Source of the DNA: CAYTGG01 sp964581415
Lineage (GTDB): Archaea; Nanobdellota; Nanobdellia; Pacearchaeales; GW2011-AR1
Length of the DNA: 16,918 bases
Assembly: GCA_964581415.1 (NCBI GenBank)
Contig: CAZOOJ010000011.1
Span: 1 to 16,918 of the forward strand
Direction: 5' to 3'
The notes beneath the pieces were generated by a model. It was not told the DNA's origin. It saw only the letters and a list, made by a program, of their open reading frames with translations, and made no database searches. How positions within the stretch are numbered: position 1 is the first letter of the stretch; each line of letters starts with the position of its first letter. This document shows positions 13,658 to 16,918 of the stretch, one piece after another. The translations under genes and the position numbers were made by a program.

Positions 13658-13906
13658 ATGGAATATAAAATAATTGGAAAAGGTAATATTACAAGAACAG
13701 TTTCAAATTTATTTTTAAATATGAGTCATAAGGGAGGAGTCTATTCTTCTGGAAGAAATAATTGCTTATTTGAGTCATCTAATTTAGATGCTTTAGCAAA
13801 ATATTCAGATAATGGACAGGGATTAATAATTAATGGAGAGGATTCTGATGAACTTTCAAAGATAATAAAATCAGAGTTAAACAAAAGAAAACTTAGATTA
13901 AAATAA
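13658..13906 (+). CDS. Unknown 82-residue protein between eL39 and eL31
   Basis: I do not recognise this protein. From the ATG at 13658 it has 82 residues; an in-frame ATG at 13649 would overlap the eL39 end and add three residues. It begins MEYKIIGKGNITRTVSNLF, has a glycine-serine-rich middle (HKGGVYSSGRNN) and a charged helical tail (DELSKIIKSELNKRKLRLK). A single cysteine occurs; no membrane segment. One base separates it from the eL39 stop and two bases separate its stop from the eL31 start, so it must be co-translated with ribosomal proteins. It is unlike eL20 (LX) or aIF6, which often occur in this region in other archaea. Ribosome association is inference from position. Confidence 0.75.
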   Translation: MEYKIIGKGNITRTVSNLFLNMSHKGGVYSSGRNNCLFESSNLDALAKYSDNGQGLIINGEDSDELSKIIKSELNKRKLRLK

Positions 13907-13908
13907 AA

Positions 13909-14481
13909 ATGGCTAAAAAATCAAAAATTGAATTACAAAAAAAAATTGAAAGAGAATATGTCATTCCTCTTAGAAAAAAATATCAGAAAGTTCCAAAGCA
14001 CAAAAGGACACCTAAAGCAATTAAAACAATAAAAGAATTTTTAGTAAAGCATATGAAGATTTATGATAGGAATTTAAAAAAGATAAAATTTGATAAATAT
14101 CTCAATGAATTTATTTGGTTTAGAGGTATAAAAAATCCTCCTGCTAAAATTAAGATTAAAGTTATAAAAGAAGGAGAGATTATCAAAGCAGAGCTTTCTG
14201 AACTTCCTAATAAGTTAAAATTCAAAAAATTAAGAGAAGAAAAAATAGAAAAAAAGGCTGAAGAATCTAAAAAGAAAAAACCAAAAGAGGAATTAGAAGA
14301 AAAAACTGAAAAAAAGACTGAAAAAACAGAAGAGCAAAAAAAAGAGGAAGAAGAAAAAACAAAAGCAAGTGAAGAAGTTATGAAAAAATTAGAAAAAAAT
14401 CAGGCAAAACAGATGAAGCATCAGACTGAAACAAAAGTCAAACAACCTAAAAGACAACAAAGAAAAGCCTTGAGTAAGTGA
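13909..14481 (+). CDS. rpl31e: Ribosomal protein eL31 with a long charged C-terminal tail
   Basis: Residues 12-95 are eL31, a large-subunit protein at the rim of the exit tunnel that helps dock factors acting on nascent chains. Family blocks are EREYVIPLRKKYQKVPKHKR (14-33), AIKTIKEFLVKHMK (37-50), LNEFIWFRGIKNPPAKIKIK (65-84) and IIKAEL (91-96). Ordinary archaeal eL31 ends about here at 85-100 residues, but this protein continues to 190. Residues 105-190 are almost purely Lys, Glu, Gln and Thr, low complexity, perhaps a single charged helix or disordered arm, finishing with a basic KQPKRQQRKALSK end. The tail stays in frame, without a frameshift, using the same codons as its neighbours. It is the last ribosomal gene of the operon. 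Confidence 0.93.
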   Translation: MAKKSKIELQKKIEREYVIPLRKKYQKVPKHKRTPKAIKTIKEFLVKHMKIYDRNLKKIKFDKYLNEFIWFRGIKNPPAKIKIKVIKEGEIIKAELSELPNKLKFKKLREEKIEKKAEESKKKKPKEELEEKTEKKTEKTEEQKKEEEEKTKASEEVMKKLEKNQAKQMKHQTETKVKQPKRQQRKALSK

Positions 14482-14547
14482 TAATTTGAGATGTATAATA
14501 GGAAATTTGATGAAAAAAATAGAAAAAATATTTGAGAGAGATTTAAA

Positions 14548-15162
14548 ATGACTGATGATATCTATATTCTAAATGGTTCAAGAAGATGGTCTAGCAAAAT
14601 TGTAAAAGAATGTATTTCAGAATTAAATAATATTCGTCCAATAGAATATCATGAGCTAAAATCAGACAAGTTTATTCAATATCTTGTAGAAGAGACATTT
14701 AATACAAAAAGAAATCAAGTTAATTATGATATGTTATTAATGAACATTAATGGAATAAAAGAAGCTATTAAACTTTCTAATCAAGATAAATTTATTCTTA
14801 TAGACCCTGATTTATATTCTGGAGATACTTCTTGGATTTTTGGAGGATATTCTGATATGCCTAATCGTATTGGAGATATTCTTATTTCAACCTCAAGATT
14901 AGAAGATAGAATATTAGCAAAACATGTTATGTTCCATGAATTTGGACACATGTTTAATGCTCCATCTTATGGAAGAACAAATACAAAAGAAGAATTAGGA
15001 TTGCATTGTACTAATGATTTATGTGTAATGCAACAAAAATTATCAGTTCTAGAAGCCAAAAGATATGCTCATGAAAGAAAAAAAGCAGAGACTTTTCCTT
15101 TTTGTTTGCAATGTATTGAAGATATAAGAGATTATAAAACTTCGAGAGATAAAATTAGATAG
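14548..15162 (+). CDS. Archaemetzincin-like zinc metalloprotease
   Basis: The 204-residue cytoplasmic protein has HEFGH at 130-134, then H153-C154-x4-C159-x-M161 and C186-x2-C189. In archaemetzincins (peptidase family M54) the signature is HExxHxxGxxHC-x4-C-x-M then a distal CxxC: catalytic zinc bound by three His, a Met-turn, and a second zinc on four Cys. All these elements are here in order, but the third histidine follows H134 by 19 residues instead of six, because of an inserted loop (about NAPSYGRTNTKEELG). The family is conserved in archaea; natural substrates are poorly known. The start is supported by gagaga upstream of the ATG and a possible TATA at 14493-14499. It lies between the eL31 gene and cbf5 on the same strand, with nine bases before cbf5. 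Confidence 0.88.
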   Translation: MTDDIYILNGSRRWSSKIVKECISELNNIRPIEYHELKSDKFIQYLVEETFNTKRNQVNYDMLLMNINGIKEAIKLSNQDKFILIDPDLYSGDTSWIFGGYSDMPNRIGDILISTSRLEDRILAKHVMFHEFGHMFNAPSYGRTNTKEELGLHCTNDLCVMQQKLSVLEAKRYAHERKKAETFPFCLQCIEDIRDYKTSRDKIR

Positions 15163-15171
15163 TTTTAAAAA

Positions 15172-16041
15172 ATGAAAATCAAAGATAAGTCAATTTCAGA
15201 ACTTTTAGAATTTGGAATTATTAATATTGACAAATCCTCTGAACCAACGAGTTTTGATATCTCTAATTTTGTTAGAAAAAGTTTAGACTTGCGAAAAACA
15301 TCGCATTTTGGAACTCTTGATCCAAAAGTAACAGGAGTTTTGCCTATAGCACTGAATCGTGCATGCAAATTAACAGGATATTTTATTGGAAAAGATAAAG
15401 AATATGTTGGAATAATGAGAATTCATGAGGATATTTCTCTGGAAAAAATAAAGAAAACAATTAAGGAGAAATTTACAGGAACTATAAAGCAGACACCTCC
15501 TGTAAAGTCAAGAGTTAAAAGACAGAAAAGAAAAAGAAAAATAAAAAAATTTGAAATTTTAGAAAAAGATGGAAAAGATATTTTATTTAGAGTAAAATGC
15601 GAAGGTGGAACATATATTCGAAAACTTGTTGATGATTTAGGTAAGGAATTGAAAATTGGAGCACACATGCTTGAACTCAGGAGAATAAGAGCAGGAATTT
15701 TTGAAGAGGATGATAAAGAATATCCAAGTGTAAATTTATATGATTTTGAGAAAGCAGTTAATGAATATGAAAAAGGAAAAGATAAATTATTAAAAAAGAT
15801 AATAATTCCTGCTGAAGAAGCAATAAAAAATATTCTTCCAGTTGTTCAAATAAAAAAAGAAAATCTAAAACAAATTTACACTGGAAAACCTCTCAGATAT
15901 GAAGACTTAAAAGAAAAATCTCATTTAGAAAAAGAAAAAATAATCTCTGTTTTTTGTGAGGAGAAATTTATTGGCATGTATAAAGTAACAAATGAAAAAG
16001 AAATATTTGCCAGATCTGAATTTGTTATGCAACCTATTTAA
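15172..16041 (+). CDS. cbf5: Cbf5-type tRNA/rRNA pseudouridine synthase
   Basis: Archaeal dyskerin homologue: the catalytic subunit of H/ACA guide RNPs with Nop10, Gar1 and L7Ae, and also able to make pseudouridine 55 in tRNA without a guide. The 289-residue protein opens with FGIINIDKSSEPTSFDI, then HFGTLDPKVTGVLP (45-58) with catalytic D50. TPPVKSRVKRQ (108-118) and CEGGTYIRKLVDDLG (about 143-157) complete the TruB domain. Residues 215-289 form the PUA domain that grips the ACA box or tRNA end. Length is slightly short for archaea through a trimmed N terminus. It follows the archaemetzincin gene by nine bases and probably shares its transcript. The neighbouring TrmY gene acts on the adjacent T-loop position 54. 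It is annotated as truB in some archaeal genomes. Confidence 0.95.
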   Translation: MKIKDKSISELLEFGIINIDKSSEPTSFDISNFVRKSLDLRKTSHFGTLDPKVTGVLPIALNRACKLTGYFIGKDKEYVGIMRIHEDISLEKIKKTIKEKFTGTIKQTPPVKSRVKRQKRKRKIKKFEILEKDGKDILFRVKCEGGTYIRKLVDDLGKELKIGAHMLELRRIRAGIFEEDDKEYPSVNLYDFEKAVNEYEKGKDKLLKKIIIPAEEAIKNILPVVQIKKENLKQIYTGKPLRYEDLKEKSHLEKEKIISVFCEEKFIGMYKVTNEKEIFARSEFVMQPI

Positions 16042-16238
16042 AATTCATCTAATATTAAGAGACTCTCTTTTCTACAAAGGATTGGATTATTAATTACAAT
16101 CGAAGGATTAAAAAAACTTAAAGATTTATAAGAAGAAGGAAGTCCACAATATTTAATATTTGATTCTATTAAATCCGCATTGATTTTTCCAAAAGTATCT
16201 TTTTGAAAGTATAACTTATCTATACTTAAAATTATTTC
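16038..16238 (-). other. Startless minus-strand open frame, possible gene remnant
   Basis: The 243-bp gap between cbf5 and trmY contains a minus-strand frame open for 66 codons, whose TAA overlaps the cbf5 stop codon. It has no ATG, GTG or TTG. By hand count over the last 61 codons, G+C is about 30%, 28% and 13% at codon positions 1, 2 and 3, the pattern of real genes in this window. The translation includes KDTFGKINADLIESNIKYCG and ends KESLLILDEF; I do not recognise it. A TATA-like stretch (16243-16258) would start transcription near 16225, at an ATA codon. It may be a degraded gene, a gene with a rare start codon, or chance. Otherwise the gap holds only the trmY promoter. Confidence 0.3.
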
Positions 16239-16254
16239 TTATATCTTATAAATA

Positions 16255-16263
16255 TTTATATAA
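16255..16263 (+). promoter_or_regulatory. TATA box of trmY
   Basis: The sequence tttatataa is centred 26 nt before the trmY ATG at 16285, predicting a leaderless transcript separate from the cbf5 unit. Confidence 0.5.
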
Positions 16264-16284
16264 TTGTATGATTAGAGTGTTTAT

Positions 16285-16878
16285 ATGAAACACTTCATAT
16301 ATTTTTCATCAAAAGCAACGACTAGTGGAAAATCTCTATCAGACAAGAAAGGGAGAGTAGATTTGATGAAAGCAGGAAGAATGGACATTGCAATTCATAG
16401 TTTAATTCAGGGAGTTTTTCTTTCAAATAATTTCAGAAAAGATATTAAATTTCATTTTGTATTTTACGGAATGCCTGATCCTCCAAAACATCTTGAAATA
16501 CAGATTACAGACAATTTAGAAATAAATAAAAAAGATGTTGGAAATTTAATAAAAAAAATGTTGTATAAACATAAAAAAGGGAAAAAAACAGAAGTCTTTC
16601 CAAAATGTTTTATAGAGAAAAAAAGTTTTTTGAAAGTTATTGAAGAATTGGCAAAAGAAAATCAGATATTTATTTTAGATAAAAAAGGAAAAGACATTAG
16701 AAAAGAGCATATTAAAGACAATTGTGTTTTCATAATAGGAGATCAGAACGGACTTCCAAAAAAAGAATTAAAAAGATTAAAGCAAATAGCAAATCATATT
16801 TCTATAGGAGATAAAACATATTTTGCATCGCAAACAATAGCTGTTGTTAATAATGAACTGGATAGAAGAGAAATTTGA
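16285..16878 (+). CDS. trmY: tRNA (pseudouridine54-N1)-methyltransferase TrmY
   Basis: A SPOUT-class methyltransferase (DUF358 family) that uses S-adenosylmethionine to methylate N1 of pseudouridine 54 in the T loop of archaeal tRNA, giving m1-psi, the archaeal counterpart of ribothymidine. The 197-residue length is typical. Visible family features are the N-terminal HFIYFSSKATTSG, RVDLMKAGRMDIAIHSL (24-40), YGMPDPP (61-67), KGKDIRK (134-140), the knot and cofactor loop FIIGDQNGLP (149-158), and the C-terminal VVNNELDR (187-194). The usual Cys before the last helix is replaced (SQTIAVVNNE). It has its own TATA box, no leader, and a 243-bp gap from cbf5, whose product makes the neighbouring pseudouridine 55. 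The pseudouridine at 54 itself comes from Pus10, which is not in the window. Confidence 0.95.
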   Translation: MKHFIYFSSKATTSGKSLSDKKGRVDLMKAGRMDIAIHSLIQGVFLSNNFRKDIKFHFVFYGMPDPPKHLEIQITDNLEINKKDVGNLIKKMLYKHKKGKKTEVFPKCFIEKKSFLKVIEELAKENQIFILDKKGKDIRKEHIKDNCVFIIGDQNGLPKKELKRLKQIANHISIGDKTYFASQTIAVVNNELDRREI

Positions 16879-16918
16879 TTTTTAGTGCAATGTTGGCGAA
16901 GGGAAAAAATCAAAGTTA

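Noticed and set aside
14510..14551. Thirteen-codon ORF overlapping the archaemetzincin start as ATGA
   Set aside because: A coupled mini-ORF is possible, but its length is easily reached by chance in this A-rich stretch, and the nearby TATA-like element would start transcription after its ATG.
16042..16130. In-frame continuation of cbf5 past its stop codon for 29 codons
   Set aside because: The Cbf5 PUA domain is already complete at the TAA, and the continuation matches nothing known at the family's C terminus. It is more likely the complement of the minus-strand open frame described above.
16890..16918. ATG near the right edge opening a frame (MLAKGKNQS)
   Set aside because: Only nine codons are visible and no ribosome binding site is seen, so a partial gene cannot be supported.
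1..16918. CRISPR arrays, insertion sequences, integrase or attachment sites
   Set aside because: No regularly spaced repeats, transposase motifs or long terminal inverted repeats were seen by eye; the tRNA-Phe gene has no apparent partial copy of its 3' end nearby.

Overview
The window is a strongly AT-rich, densely packed archaeal chromosome segment. Archaeal origin is shown by eS19, eL39 and eL31 ribosomal proteins, a Cbf5-type pseudouridine synthase with PUA domain, TrmY, a form III RuBisCO, an archaemetzincin-type protease, an archaeal RNase P RNA, a tRNA intron inside a bulge-helix-bulge fold, and TATA boxes about 25 bp upstream of start codons. Small genes, a stand-alone RRM protein, a pilin-like protein of the AMEMSVGTIVTIVL type and lineage-specific small proteins suggest a DPANN archaeon of the Pacearchaeota/Woesearchaeota kind; that placement is inference. 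Stop codons are used normally.

Layout. Positions 1-645 hold an RRM RNA-binding protein with an unusually long leader and a small promoter-bearing orphan segment. Positions 646-4606 (minus strand) carry a four-helix membrane protein, a P2-type calcium-pump-like ATPase and a polytopic membrane protein. At 4625-4636 one near-palindromic TATA element lies exactly between that last gene and the RNase P RNA gene (4656-5049, plus). A tRNA-Phe(GAA) gene with a 46-nt intron follows on the minus strand (5077-5194). Then come a DUF4190-like membrane protein and a pilin-like secreted protein (5352-6186), cysteinyl-tRNA synthetase (6244-7617), and on the minus strand a 618-residue HECGH metallopeptidase-like protein (7652-9508).

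Positions 9610-12674 look like one six-gene operon: RuBisCO large subunit, a membrane methyltransferase, a Nudix hydrolase, a small zinc-binding protein, a stand-alone NFACT-R domain protein and a YhbY/CRM-domain protein. Positions 12763-14481 form a ribosomal-protein operon (eS19, unknown 92 aa, eL39, unknown 82 aa, eL31 with a charged tail), continued by an archaemetzincin-like protease and Cbf5. After a 243-bp gap holding a startless minus-strand open frame, trmY closes the window.

How the genes fit together: much of the window concerns making and modifying RNA and ribosomes (RNase P RNA, tRNA-Phe, CysS, Cbf5, TrmY, eS19/eL39/eL31, NFACT-R, YhbY, RRM). RuBisCO is the one clear central-metabolism gene; its usual AMP-pathway partners are not in the window. 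No insertion sequence, integrase, CRISPR array or phage gene was recognised. The most worthwhile leads are the NFACT-R/YhbY/zinc-protein trio behind RuBisCO, the two unknown proteins embedded in the ribosomal operon, the variant archaemetzincin, the large HECGH protein and the startless frame between cbf5 and trmY.
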